A DNA stretch of 64,000 nucleotides from Sungkyunkwania multivorans (GCF_042675645.1 NZ_JBHTJH010000010.1:1-64000), one strand, 5' to 3'. Shown: positions 40,996 to 50,162, counted from the first letter of the stretch. Numbers and translations are program-made. Notes: a model not told the origin generated them from the letters alone.

Positions 40996-41120
40996 CATGC
41001 CGAAAAATTGTAATGTCATAAGTACGGAGGTCGATGATCATTCCGACGATGCATTCCAAAACGAAACCATCACCGAAACTACAACGCAGCTTCAATTATC
41101 TACAACCCAACCCCCTATCT

Positions 41121-41597
41121 CTATTTCCCCTTTAGTTTTTGGGCCACGCTGTCATAGTATGCTCGAGTAAGCTTTTCCGTCCAGATGGTGGGTTGCTTCC
41201 CATAAATCGCGATATAGGAGACCGAACTGTCCGCCGAGGAGGTATGCCAGTGTTCTGTGTCCTTCATACAATGGATCACATCTCCCTTTTTGATCACAAT
41301 GGGCTCCTTCCCTCTTTCTTGGTAATAACCCTCACCTGCGACCACGATGATCACCTGATTCGTAACATGTTTGTGCCAATCCAAGGTTGCGTTGGGACCA
41401 AAAGTTGCCTGCGTGATGTTCTTGTCAAAATCATCATCTGCCTTTACCAGAAAATTTAACCAAGCATCACCAAGATGATGTGTATTGGGGGCTTTTACGC
41501 CTTCACTCAAATAGGAACTTAGGGCGTACTCCTCGTTTTGAGCATGTACAAACAAGGGTAGCGCGGCGACTATCATTATAACCAGACCTTTTATCAT
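41121..41597 (-). CDS. Secreted cupin domain protein
   Basis: This 158-residue protein has a signal peptide (MIKGLVIMIVAALPLFVHAQ) and a cupin barrel: ATFGPNATLDWHKHVTNQVIIVVAGEGYYQERG with the metal-binding His pair, then KGDVIHCMKDTEHWHTSSADS. It resembles small quercetinase or carboxymuconolactone-decarboxylase-associated cupins. The substrate is unknown. It is transcribed alone, opposite to its neighbours. Confidence 0.88.
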   Translation of the reverse strand: MIKGLVIMIVAALPLFVHAQNEEYALSSYLSEGVKAPNTHHLGDAWLNFLVKADDDFDKNITQATFGPNATLDWHKHVTNQVIIVVAGEGYYQERGKEPIVIKKGDVIHCMKDTEHWHTSSADSSVSYIAIYGKQPTIWTEKLTRAYYDSVAQKLKGK

Positions 41598-41820
41598 TTG
41601 TTTTTTATTTGTGATTCCAAACTACAGAAAGATAGTGATTCTAGTCCATAACTTGAATGGCGTTTGACGTTTTACCCCTGAATCTCAAGCCTTTTTGCTA
41701 AATTTATAGTGATGTCAGAATGCCACATACGAACCATTTTGCAGTAACCCAGTGTCAAAACCTTTCTACTTCTTCGTCATTACCAATTTTTGATAAGTAG
41801 CGAGTAATACAAAAGAGATC

Positions 41821-43221
41821 ATGAAAAAAATCAAACAATGCCTATTCTTCGGAATGAGCCTCATCCTACTGGGGTGCCAAGATCATACCAAAGAACAAAA
41901 TGAACCTACTTCTTCGTCAAATGCATACAGTCCGGAGGCATATGTAAAGATCACGCATCCCGAGTGGAGCAAGAATGCAACGATCTACCAATTGAATACA
42001 AGACAGTTTACAGAAGAAGGAACCTTCAAGGCCGCGCAGGACCATCTGCCGCGTTTAAAGGAGCTTGGTGTGGACATTATTTGGTTGATGCCAATTCACG
42101 AGATCGGTATAAAAAACAGAAAAGGCACGTTGGGAAGCCCCTACTCCGTCAAAGATTACTACAGTGTGAATCCCGAATTAGGCAGCTTGGAAGACCTTAA
42201 GGGCTTTGTAAAAGCGGCTCATGGCCAAGGAATGTATGTTATCCTAGACTGGGTGGCCAACCATACCGCTTGGGACAATGTCCTGGTGAAAGAGCATCCA
42301 GAATGGTATGATAGAGATTATAAGGGCGACTTTAGACCGACGCCTTGGTGGGATTGGTCAGATATCATCGATCTGGACTTCAATAACTCTGGCGTTCGCC
42401 AGTATATGACAGCTGCCCTTAAATATTGGGTGAAAGAAGCTGACATCGATGGGTACCGATGTGATGTGGCTGGTTTTGTGCCTGTTGATTTTTGGACCCA
42501 TGTCCGTAAAGAGTTAGATGCCATAAAACCTGTCTTTATGCTGGCCGAATGGGAGTCGCGTGATCTTCATGCCGAAGCCTTCGACATGACCTACGCTTGG
42601 AGCTGGAATGAAACCGTACATAATATCTGTATGGGTCGGGCCAATGTGAATGGCCTATACATCTACTATTCTTGGAATGAAAGCGCATTCCCCAAAAATG
42701 CCATGCGAATGACATTTGTGAGCAATCATGACAAAAATGCGTGGGAGGGTACTATGTGGGAACAATTTGGCGATGGGCTAAATGCGGCGATCGTACTTTC
42801 TGTTGTGGGAGAAGGGTTACCGCTTATTTATAACGGACAAGAAGCGGGGAATACTAGGCGTTTGGCATTTTTTGAGAAAGACCCCATCGTTTGGCAAAAA
42901 CACTACATCGGCGATCTATACAAAGAGCTTTTCGCGCTATTGAAGGAAAATACCGCCCTTTGGCATGCCAAATGGGGCGCCACCATGATCAAAGTTCCGA
43001 ATTCCTCAGAAAATGACATTCTCAGTTTTGTTAGGGAAAACGAAAAGGACAAAGTTTTTGCGATCTTCAATTTTTCAGATAAAACCCAAAAGGTCAACTT
43101 TAAAGAAGCACTTTATCATGGTGACTATGTCGATTACTTTACAAAAGAGGACGTGGCCTTGAAGGATAACTTCGAAATAACATTGGACGCTTGGGCATAC
43201 AAGGTCTTTGTGAAAAGATAA
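41821..43221 (+). CDS. Alpha-amylase family (GH13) lipoprotein
   Basis: This 466-residue lipoprotein has a lipobox (LILLGC, Cys 19) and a GH13 catalytic barrel with all four conserved regions: DWVANHTAW, DGYRCDVAG (nucleophile Asp215), LAEWES (acid/base Glu243) and FVSNHDKN (Asp304). A small C-terminal beta domain follows. It should hydrolyse alpha-glucans at the outer membrane or in the periplasm. It is a single gene with no SusCD partners nearby, so it is not part of a full polysaccharide utilisation locus. Confidence 0.93.
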   Translation: MKKIKQCLFFGMSLILLGCQDHTKEQNEPTSSSNAYSPEAYVKITHPEWSKNATIYQLNTRQFTEEGTFKAAQDHLPRLKELGVDIIWLMPIHEIGIKNRKGTLGSPYSVKDYYSVNPELGSLEDLKGFVKAAHGQGMYVILDWVANHTAWDNVLVKEHPEWYDRDYKGDFRPTPWWDWSDIIDLDFNNSGVRQYMTAALKYWVKEADIDGYRCDVAGFVPVDFWTHVRKELDAIKPVFMLAEWESRDLHAEAFDMTYAWSWNETVHNICMGRANVNGLYIYYSWNESAFPKNAMRMTFVSNHDKNAWEGTMWEQFGDGLNAAIVLSVVGEGLPLIYNGQEAGNTRRLAFFEKDPIVWQKHYIGDLYKELFALLKENTALWHAKWGATMIKVPNSSENDILSFVRENEKDKVFAIFNFSDKTQKVNFKEALYHGDYVDYFTKEDVALKDNFEITLDAWAYKVFVKR

Positions 43222-43329
43222 GATCGGGTAGACAACAAAAGAAGGGAGACATCAGAACGCTGCCGATCGAAGAAGATCTGTCTTCATTTTTAAAGAAACA
43301 TCATCATATTCTGGATAATCATTTCGCTA

Positions 43330-43959
43330 ATGACCACAGACAAACGAATAGCAAGAGTCACGAAATTCGCAAAAGAGGTGCTAGCACAGAAATATCCTGC
43401 GGAACAATGCCATAGTATCATGGCTTCGATAGCTTCTAACTACAAAGAGATCCAGAAAGACATACCAGTGTTTAAGTCGTCCTTTAATCGGATGCTCCTA
43501 CAGATATCTGTAGATAGTCTAGCTTTCTACAGGGCGTTGCGAACCGAATTGGAAAAAGATGATGCCCTAAAAATGATCCTGCCCTTTGTAAACAGATGGA
43601 TGGACGGACAATTTGACAACTGGATCGCAAGAAAAATTTATAGAAATCGATTTCTGCATAGAATTTATAGACGTTGGTGGTTTGCTCGAACCAATAAGGC
43701 AAATGACCCAGAAGGACAGCAATTTGAATATTTAAAACCCACTGGGAACTTATTTTACGGCGTCAACGTGCTTAGATGTGGTCATGTCCATTTTCTAAAA
43801 AAGATGAACGCTGAAGAGTTGGCACCCTATATGTGCAAGGCAGACCTCTATATCCAAAAATATTTACCCAAAGGCATTGTTTTTAAGCGAAGTCAAGTCA
43901 TTGCAGAAGGGGCGCCTTATTGTGATTTCAGGTATGTTATTGATGAATCTGGAAAATAG
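43330..43959 (+). CDS. ATC hydrolase-like (L-2-amino-thiazoline-4-carboxylic acid hydrolase family) protein
   Basis: This 209-residue protein has the helical body and the C-terminal CDFRY motif seen in the ATC hydrolase-like family (ITQVIAEG-like SQVIAEGAPYCDFRYVID at the end, and GVNVLRCGHVHFLKK in the middle). The family is named after a cysteine-biosynthesis enzyme of Pseudomonas, but most members are uncharacterised. The exact reaction is not inferred here. No operon partner. Confidence 0.72.
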   Translation: MTTDKRIARVTKFAKEVLAQKYPAEQCHSIMASIASNYKEIQKDIPVFKSSFNRMLLQISVDSLAFYRALRTELEKDDALKMILPFVNRWMDGQFDNWIARKIYRNRFLHRIYRRWWFARTNKANDPEGQQFEYLKPTGNLFYGVNVLRCGHVHFLKKMNAEELAPYMCKADLYIQKYLPKGIVFKRSQVIAEGAPYCDFRYVIDESGK

Positions 43960-44031
43960 TTGTAATATAAAGCATGGAGTCATAACGCGTTCTGCAGAAA
44001 ACGCAAAGGGTCCATATCAAAAACTTTAAAA

Positions 44032-44355
44032 ATGGAAAGAATCGTCATCGTAGGATACAAACCTCTAAAGGGAAAAGAGGAAGAATTAAAACAATTGGCC
44101 AAATCCCATTGGAACAGCTTACATGACCTGGGGCTTGTTACCCATCGAAAACCTATCGTAATGGAAGCTGAAGGCGGCACCATCGTCGAAGTCTTTGGGT
44201 GGAAATCAAAAATGGCCATGGAAAAGGCCCATGCCGACCCCGAAGTTCTCAAGATGTGGAAGAAATATGCCGAGGTCTGCGAATATATTCCAATCGGAAT
44301 GGTCGAAGAGGCCCAACAGGTATTCTCAGAATTTAACTCGATGAATATCGATTGA
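44032..44355 (+). CDS. Small ferredoxin-fold (ABM-like) protein
   Basis: This 107-residue protein reads MERIVIVGYKPLKGKEEELKQLAKSH, then ALDLGLVTHRKPIVMEAEGG-like segments and AMEKAHADPEVLKMWKKYAEVCEYIPIG. This is the beta-alpha-beta pattern of the antibiotic-biosynthesis-monooxygenase-like group. Such proteins range from monooxygenases to regulators; no active-site residues allow a choice. It lies 72 bases after the ATC hydrolase-like gene. Confidence 0.65.
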   Translation: MERIVIVGYKPLKGKEEELKQLAKSHWNSLHDLGLVTHRKPIVMEAEGGTIVEVFGWKSKMAMEKAHADPEVLKMWKKYAEVCEYIPIGMVEEAQQVFSEFNSMNID

Positions 44356-44637
44356 ACAGCAACTGGAGCGACAGAAGATGCAAATCATTGGTGGAGCGTA
44401 GCCTTTATTTGAGGTCTCAACAAAATGGGTGAAATAGAATAAAACAAGCACATCAGAAGTCTTTTAATCATAGAAAATTGATGCGTAGGAATGGTGCTTC
44501 TAGCATTTTACAAGAAGTCCATAAAGATGATTTACTCGAAATAAAGACCAACACGCCGCCAGTATTAATAAATATTTAAGGGTCTGTTCTAGAATGTTTT
44601 AATAATTTTAGAATCGACAACCTTTAAAACTCATCGT

Positions 44638-45201
44638 ATGACTTCCTTAAAAAGAATCGTCTTTCTTTTCGTTTTTTGCTTTTCCGTGTTAGGAGTAAAT
44701 GCACAGTATGAAATTAAACCAGTAGAAGGCTATACTCCGCAGATAGGCGTCATGGTAAATATGCTTGAAGATCTAAAGAGTAGAATTACAGAAATGACGC
44801 ACGATCTGAGTCAAGAGGAAACGGATTTCCTATTCGACGACAAGGCCAATAGCATTGGGGCCTTGATCATGCATCTGGCCGCGACAGAATCATATTATCA
44901 GGTTGAAACCTTGGAAAATCGCCAATGGACCGAAGAGGAATCGGAATTCTGGGGGATAGCTACTGGCTTAGGTGAAAAGCAACGAAAAGAGTTACAAGGA
45001 AAACCCATATCATATTATTTGGACCTTTGGGATGAAGTTCGGAGCAAAACACTTAAAGGTCTCAAAGCCAAAGATGATATTTGGTTTGCGGCAAATGTGG
45101 ATGAAAACGTGAACAACCATTGGGCATGGTTCCATATTTTGGAACATTCGGCGAATCACATGGGGCAAATTTCATTGGTGAAGAACAGACTTCCTGAGTA
45201 A
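44638..45201 (+). CDS. Secreted DinB-fold protein
   Basis: This 187-residue protein has a signal peptide (MTSLKRIVFLFVFCFSVLGVNA) followed by a DinB-type four-helix bundle: VNMLEDLKSRITEMTHDLSQEE, IGALIMHLAATESYY and WAWFHILEHSANHMGQISLVK. The three His in the MHLAATE and HILEHSANHMG parts form the metal site. DinB-like proteins are usually cytoplasmic thiol transferases; an exported copy is less common. Function is unknown. A 282-base gap with no gene precedes it. Confidence 0.85.
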   Translation: MTSLKRIVFLFVFCFSVLGVNAQYEIKPVEGYTPQIGVMVNMLEDLKSRITEMTHDLSQEETDFLFDDKANSIGALIMHLAATESYYQVETLENRQWTEEESEFWGIATGLGEKQRKELQGKPISYYLDLWDEVRSKTLKGLKAKDDIWFAANVDENVNNHWAWFHILEHSANHMGQISLVKNRLPE

Positions 45202-45399
45202 TCCTTTTTCTAACCGCAAGTCCATGTTCCTTTGCATTTAATGCCTAACGATGAATAGAACAAATGTTGAATATGGCATTTTAGTGGTCGTGATCTATGG
45301 GCAAGACTTCACTGAAATTAATTATCTTTAAAAACGATGATTCATGGGTAGTCGAGCCAAAGAAGAATTAAAATAGACCCGTAAAACCAAAACATCAAT

Positions 45400-45768
45400 A
45401 TGAGTACAACAACACCTGAACACGATGCGCGAGTTGCAAAACTCACCTTTGCTGGGGTCTACCCACATTATGTTACCAAAGTGGAGAAAAAAGGAAGAAC
45501 CAAAGAAGAATTACATCAAGTGATCGAATGGCTAACGGGTTACGATGATGAAAAACTGCAGGACCTCGTCGACAGGAAAGTGACCTTCGAGACCTTTTTT
45601 AAAGAAGCTTCACTAAATCCCAACGCCCATCTCATCAAAGGCGTTATCTGTGGTTATCGCATCGAAGAGATCGAAACCCCCTTGACACGGCAAGTACGAT
45701 ATTTGGACAAATTGGTGGACGAATTGTCTAAAGGCCGCAAGATGGAGAAGATCTTACGAGAGGCATAG
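45400..45768 (+). CDS. DUF2200 family protein
   Basis: This 122-residue protein matches DUF2200: HDARVAKLTFAGVYPHYVTKVEKKGRTKEELHQVIEWLTGYD, then FFKEASLNPNAHLIKGVICGYRIEEIETPLTRQVRYLDKLVDEL. The family is small, cytoplasmic and of unknown function. It is flanked by gaps and shows no operon partner. The identity rests on the family-typical sequence. Confidence 0.88.
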   Translation: MSTTTPEHDARVAKLTFAGVYPHYVTKVEKKGRTKEELHQVIEWLTGYDDEKLQDLVDRKVTFETFFKEASLNPNAHLIKGVICGYRIEEIETPLTRQVRYLDKLVDELSKGRKMEKILREA

Positions 45769-45856
45769 AAAATATACTCAAAACACCGACCATATTTCTT
45801 TTCCTCCAACGACCACCGCACTTTACGTATCTTTATATAAAATCAATCACCAAAGT

Positions 45857-47356
45857 ATGAAACGATTGCTATTAGTAAGTACACTATTCCTAACGGCAAT
45901 GGTCAGTGCCCAAGATCTAGATGAACAGATAAAGGGAGCACTCTCCAGTACTGTCCAAGATATCAAGACCTTTGTAGCCATCCCTAACAATTCCATTAAC
46001 TCAGTGGATATCTATAGAAATATCTCTTGGTTGACGAACCAGTTCAAACAACGTGGTTTTAACACCACAACCTTATCGACCAGTGGCGAACCGTTGTTCT
46101 TTGGCTCCTTACCCATGGAAGATGACCGTCCAACAGTATTATTCTACATGCACTTTGATGGACAGCCTGTCGATGCCTCGAAATGGAGTCAGGAAGATCC
46201 CTATGGCGTCGTCCTTAAAGAACAAAAGGAAGGTCAATGGAAAACGGTGCCTTGGGAAAATCTCAAAGGAGATATCGATATGGAGTGGCGTATTTTCGGG
46301 CGTTCTGTCTCGGACGACAAAGGCCCCATCATTATGATGCTTCATGCGCTTGACCTTTTAAAGTCGAACAAACAGAAAATCCCATATAACGTTAAAGTTA
46401 TCTTGGATAGCGAAGAAGAACGCGGTAGCAAACCCCTACCCGATGCTGTTAAACAATACAAGGATCTGTTAGAAGCCGATCTGATGATCATCACAGATGG
46501 TCCGGTACATCCTTCGGGGCAACCTACGCTGGTGTATGGCTGTCGCGGAATTACCACCGTGAACCTTACCACCTATGGTCCTATAAAACCTCAACATAGC
46601 GGACATTTTGGCAATTATGCGCCAAATCCAGGTATGCAGTTGGCGCAATTGCTCGCCAGCATGAAAGATGCCCAAGGGCGGGTTACGATCAAAGGCTATT
46701 ATGACGGCATCGAATTGAATGATGACATCAAGACCATTTTGGCCGCCGTACCCGATGACAAAGGACAGCTGCTGGCTCGTTTGGCAATAAAAACCCCAGA
46801 AAAAGTAGGCGATAACTACCAAGAATCGCTACAATTTCCCTCTCTAAATGTTCGTGGATTATCTTCAGGTTGGGTCGGTGCTCAGGCTAGAACCATCGTA
46901 CCCGACAAAGCTACAGCAGCTATAGACATGCGCTTGGTCCCCGAAAGTGACGGTGACCGCCTAAAGAAATTGGTGAAAGCGCATATCGAATCCCAAGGTT
47001 TTTATGTGACCCAGAAAGAACCATCTCTTGAAGAACGTATAACCTATGACAAGATCGTAACTTTTGAAGAAGGCTCCTTTACAAAAGCCTTTAGGACCGA
47101 TATGAATCATCGCCATGCGCAATGGCTCACAAAGGTGATGAACGCAAACTTTGACGAGGAGCTCGTTCACATTCGTATTATGGGTGGTACGGTGCCCATC
47201 GCACCCTTTATCAATGCCTTAAACGTCCCCGCCATCATCGTTCCTATGGTGAACCCTGATAACAATCAGCATAGTCCCGATGAGAATCTTAGGATTGCGA
47301 ATGTCAAATATGGCCTTAAAGCATTTTACGGAATATTGAGTACACCTATTGAATAA
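45857..47356 (+). CDS. Secreted M20 family metallopeptidase
   Basis: This 499-residue protein has a signal peptide (MKRLLLVSTLFLTAMVSAQ) and the M20 fold: MHFDGQPVDASKWSQEDPYG (first zinc His), GRSVSDDKGPIIMMLHALDLL (bridging Asp), DSEEERGSKPLP (catalytic Glu), VHPSGQPTLVYG and NPDNNQHSPDENLRI at the end (last His). The dimerisation domain lies between. It probably cleaves dipeptides or amides outside the cytoplasm. The substrate is not known. No close operon neighbour. Confidence 0.93.
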   Translation: MKRLLLVSTLFLTAMVSAQDLDEQIKGALSSTVQDIKTFVAIPNNSINSVDIYRNISWLTNQFKQRGFNTTTLSTSGEPLFFGSLPMEDDRPTVLFYMHFDGQPVDASKWSQEDPYGVVLKEQKEGQWKTVPWENLKGDIDMEWRIFGRSVSDDKGPIIMMLHALDLLKSNKQKIPYNVKVILDSEEERGSKPLPDAVKQYKDLLEADLMIITDGPVHPSGQPTLVYGCRGITTVNLTTYGPIKPQHSGHFGNYAPNPGMQLAQLLASMKDAQGRVTIKGYYDGIELNDDIKTILAAVPDDKGQLLARLAIKTPEKVGDNYQESLQFPSLNVRGLSSGWVGAQARTIVPDKATAAIDMRLVPESDGDRLKKLVKAHIESQGFYVTQKEPSLEERITYDKIVTFEEGSFTKAFRTDMNHRHAQWLTKVMNANFDEELVHIRIMGGTVPIAPFINALNVPAIIVPMVNPDNNQHSPDENLRIANVKYGLKAFYGILSTPIE

Positions 47357-47369
47357 ACGCTCGCTTCAT

Positions 47370-48059
47370 TTAAAAAAACTCACGATACTGCATCACTCTA
47401 AAATCGATCGTATTGAAACGGGGATCCGCATCTTTGAGCTTTTTGTAAAGTGGTAAACTACCCACAGCACGGTTGGCTGCACCAGATGGCGCCGTAAGCG
47501 AGACCGTTTTGATGATGCGTTCTTCTTTGGCAGATTGCTTCTGCCGAGGTCTCGGCATGGCAATGACGAATTGGTGGATGCGCGGAACTTCATCCGATAT
47601 CACTTCCAACGTCAATCCGTATTCCTTTAAATGCCTTCTGAAGAAATACTCGGGACCATTCTTGCTATTACCTCCAGTGAACAGCAGTGTATCGATCTTA
47701 GGGTGCCTGTGAAGATATCCTATAAGATCACGAAGTTTCACATTTTGCATGCCCAGATCCGAGGCATCGATCTTATTGCGCTCGGCAGAAGCGACGATAT
47801 CACAAATACCAATGCCACGCGATTCTAAAAAGACCTTTCTTTGATGGATAGCTTCGTCGGTGGTCTCGAACTTTAAATTCAACTTAAAGATGCTATCTAA
47901 AATTGGCCAAAGTTGTCCATCGATGCTACCATAACAAAAATCGACATCCCCTGTTTTAAGATCTTTGGTACAAAATCTTGGAGGTGGTAAAGTCCCAACG
48001 ATGAGCTTGGTCGCATTAACAGGAATAAAGGGTTCGTAAGGATGGAAATGGTAGAACAA
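47370..48059 (-). CDS. Uracil-DNA glycosylase superfamily protein
   Basis: This 229-residue protein begins with KLIVGTLPPPRFC, the GxLPP-type first motif of the uracil-DNA glycosylase superfamily. It continues with GIGICDIVASAERNKIDASDLGMQN and the C-terminal region PSGAANRAVGSLPLYKKLK, matching the second motif with PSxxN. It lacks the Fe-S cysteines of UDG family 4. It may remove deaminated bases, but the substrate is not certain. It lies convergent with the M20 gene. Confidence 0.8.
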   Translation of the reverse strand: MFYHFHPYEPFIPVNATKLIVGTLPPPRFCTKDLKTGDVDFCYGSIDGQLWPILDSIFKLNLKFETTDEAIHQRKVFLESRGIGICDIVASAERNKIDASDLGMQNVKLRDLIGYLHRHPKIDTLLFTGGNSKNGPEYFFRRHLKEYGLTLEVISDEVPRIHQFVIAMPRPRQKQSAKEERIIKTVSLTAPSGAANRAVGSLPLYKKLKDADPRFNTIDFRVMQYREFF

Positions 48060-48080
48060 CTGTTGTTGATTTTTTCAAAA

Positions 48081-48112
48081 TTTGAATTTCCATTCGAAAA
48101 TAAGTAACTTTA
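48081..48112 (+). promoter_or_regulatory. Probable promoter of the THX genes
   Basis: TTTG (48081-48084) is followed after 20 bases by TAACTTTA (48105-48112), one mismatch from TAnnTTTG. The expected start near 48117 leaves a short leader before ATG 48135. Confidence 0.5.
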
Positions 48113-48134
48113 AGCTTCAACCAAAACGAAAATT

Positions 48135-48263
48135 ATGGGTAAAGGAGACAGAAAAACGAAAAGAGGAAAGATTCAAAGAGGAACCCATGGCGTGCGGAGG
48201 CTGAAAAAGATAAAAAAGCGTCAACTTCCTGAAGAAAAGATACGCATCGATACCAAAAAGTAA
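48135..48263 (+). CDS. Ribosomal protein THX family, short form
   Basis: A 42-codon frame encodes a very basic protein starting MGKGDRKTKRGKIQRGTHGVR. This matches the small THX-type ribosomal proteins (bTHX), which bind the head of the 30S subunit. It is short enough to be missed by gene finders. A second, longer THX gene follows 84 bases later on the same strand. Confidence 0.88.
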   Translation: MGKGDRKTKRGKIQRGTHGVRRLKKIKKRQLPEEKIRIDTKK

Positions 48264-48347
48264 CTTCACTTTTGGGAGCCCCACTACCCAAAAACACCTT
48301 TGATCAATTAGCATACTAACATTTAAAACCACCAAAAGCCAAGCAGC

Positions 48348-48587
48348 ATGGGAAAAGGAGACAAAAAATCTCGAAGAGGTAAGATCATCAATGGAACCTA
48401 CGGTGTACGCCGACCTAGAAAGAAGAAAAAATTAGCGGTCGCTAGTGTTGAAAAACCCAAACCAAAGCCAAAAGCAAAACCTGCAGCTAAAAAAACAACA
48501 AAACCCAAGGCAGCTGCCAAACCGAAAGCCAAAGCCAAAGAGGAACCACCGAAAGGAGAGCCAACTGAAGAAAAAAAAGAAGAATAA
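48348..48587 (+). CDS. Ribosomal protein THX family with Lys/Pro/Ala-rich tail
   Basis: This 79-residue protein begins MGKGDKKSRRGKIINGTYGVR, nearly the same core as the upstream THX gene. After residue 25 comes a low-complexity tail of Lys, Pro and Ala (KPKPKPKAKPAAKKTTKPKA), ending in an acidic patch (EEPPKGEPTEEKKEE). The tail resembles histone H1-like or nucleoid-type tails. The core suggests 30S binding; what the tail does is unknown. Confidence 0.85.
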   Translation: MGKGDKKSRRGKIINGTYGVRRPRKKKKLAVASVEKPKPKPKAKPAAKKTTKPKAAAKPKAKAKEEPPKGEPTEEKKEE

Positions 48588-48596
48588 AGATAAAAA

Positions 48597-48621
48597 AAGA
48601 GCAGTTTATAGCTGCTCTTTT
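48597..48621. terminator. Bidirectional terminator between the THX and TPR genes
   Basis: AAGAGCAG (48597-48604) pairs with CTGCTCTT (48612-48619) and is flanked by A and T runs on both sides. It lies right at the ends of two convergent genes; the stem overlaps the last codons of the TPR gene. Confidence 0.8.
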
Positions 48622-49319
48622 GCTTTTTCGATCCATTTCTTGTTTGTCCTATAACCGGGACGTTGCATATTTTCTGACTCGGATACGATCTCTTGGTAAA
48701 TTTCCTTGGCCTCATCATTTCTTCCATGCTCTTCATAGAGCATCGCCAAGGCCACCCGTTCTTCATAATTGCTATACCGCACATTAAGACCTTCTAATGC
48801 CTCAAAGGCTTCGTCCAAGTTACCCACTCTTGCCAAAGACAAACCGTAAAGAAACTGGGCGTTAGATTTTCTAAACTCCTTATGTTCCTTGACACGTGAA
48901 GCCATTTGGATCACCTCCTGGTCCTTTTCTTGCAAATAGTAGGCACTTATCAACTGTTCCACCACATAAAAATCATTCTCAAATGTCCCTTTCAAAACAG
49001 ATAAATAAGTGGTTGCCGCCTTCTCATACATCTCACTGGAAAGATAAGCATCCCCTAGCGCTACCCGATTTTCAAAGGTATCTGCAAATTGTACCTTCTT
49101 TTCAAGATCGAGCACTTTTTTAGACGGGTTGATGGTCTCTGTCAATTTCTCTTGTACCTTTTCAACACCTTTTTTTGAATATACCTGAGTGAAAAGGTAA
49201 ACGACGCACCCGATAAGTGGCAAAAAGATGATCAAAAAATACCAGACCCTATCGTTTCTATTCTTATAACAATGATAAACGCAGAATGCTTGAAAGCCTA
49301 AAATAAGATAGTAATACAA
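48606..49319 (-). CDS. Membrane-anchored TPR protein
   Basis: This 237-residue protein starts with two membrane spans (about residues 1-20 and 26-45, YYLILGFQAFCVYHC and WYFLIIFLPLIGCVVYLF). A tetratricopeptide-repeat region follows (VQFADTFENRVALGDAYLSSEMYEKAATTYLSVL, ALAMLYEEHGRNDEAKEIYQEIV). TPRs serve in protein-protein contacts; the partner is unknown. Similar proteins are common in this family. It ends convergent with the second THX gene. Confidence 0.82.
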   Translation of the reverse strand: MYYYLILGFQAFCVYHCYKNRNDRVWYFLIIFLPLIGCVVYLFTQVYSKKGVEKVQEKLTETINPSKKVLDLEKKVQFADTFENRVALGDAYLSSEMYEKAATTYLSVLKGTFENDFYVVEQLISAYYLQEKDQEVIQMASRVKEHKEFRKSNAQFLYGLSLARVGNLDEAFEALEGLNVRYSNYEERVALAMLYEEHGRNDEAKEIYQEIVSESENMQRPGYRTNKKWIEKAKEQL

Positions 49320-49400
49320 TATGAAATGTTTTTAAGAATGCCGACAAATATAGTGTAATCATCGGCGCACAGATCGTAAAGAAATGATAAATCTCATCGG

Positions 49401-50162
49401 TTAGCGAACAAAGACCAACTCATCTTCTTTCGTGGAGAGCTCTTTGCTGTATCGATACCCCTCATAGTCAAAGCCTTTCAGATCATCGATGGTGTGTGCA
49501 TCAGTATCAATAATATATCGGGTCATATAACCTCGTGCAAGCTTGGCAAAGGTCATGATCGTCTTGTACTCGCCATTTTTAAAATCCTTAAAAACTGGGG
49601 TGACAACAGGGACTTTGAGCGCTTTGGTATCGATCGCTTTAAAATATTCGTTACTAGCAAGATTCACAAACAACTCGCCTTCTTCTAACTCTTCATTCAG
49701 TTTATCGGTCACTTTCTTCCTCCAGAATTCGTATAGGTTCTTTTTGGCACCGACAGGAAGTTTGGTTCCCATCTCCAGACGGTAGGGCTGCATCAGGTCT
49801 AAAGGTTTGAGAATTCCATAAAGCCCAGATATGATTCGCAATTTATCTTGGAGGTCGTCCAATTTATCTTCGGGTAAGGTTCTTATATCCAATCCACGAT
49901 ACACATCCCCACTGAAGGCATATACTGCGGGTCGTGCATTTTTCTGGTTGAAAGGTAAGGCCCAAGATTGGTTACGCTCCCAATTGAGTTCGCCCAAAGC
50001 AGGTGAAATGCTCATCAGTTTTGATAAGCTTCTGGCGGATTTCTTTCTTAAAAGCTTGTTCAGTCGTTCTGCCTCCGATAAGAATGCGGCTTCCGAATGT
50101 CTTTTCGTTGGTAATGCTGAATCAAAATCAAGTGACTTTGCGGGTGATATTACAATTTTCAT
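49401..50162 (-). CDS. yaaA: Peroxide stress protein YaaA
   Basis: This 253-residue protein begins MKIVISPAKSLDFDSALP, the standard YaaA start. NQKNARPAVYAFSGDVYRGLDI, GILKPLDLMQPYRLEMGTKLP, NLASNEYFKAID and KTIMTFAKLARGYMTRYIID match the family. YaaA lowers damage by hydrogen peroxide and limits free iron in Escherichia coli. I start at ATG 50162; the upstream ten codons have no family support. It has no operon partner. Confidence 0.93.
   Translation of the reverse strand: MKIVISPAKSLDFDSALPTKRHSEAAFLSEAERLNKLLRKKSARSLSKLMSISPALGELNWERNQSWALPFNQKNARPAVYAFSGDVYRGLDIRTLPEDKLDDLQDKLRIISGLYGILKPLDLMQPYRLEMGTKLPVGAKKNLYEFWRKKVTDKLNEELEEGELFVNLASNEYFKAIDTKALKVPVVTPVFKDFKNGEYKTIMTFAKLARGYMTRYIIDTDAHTIDDLKGFDYEGYRYSKELSTKEDELVFVR

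Noticed and set aside
41821..43221. Polysaccharide utilisation locus around the amylase
   Set aside because: No SusC/SusD pair, regulator or further glycoside hydrolases lie nearby.
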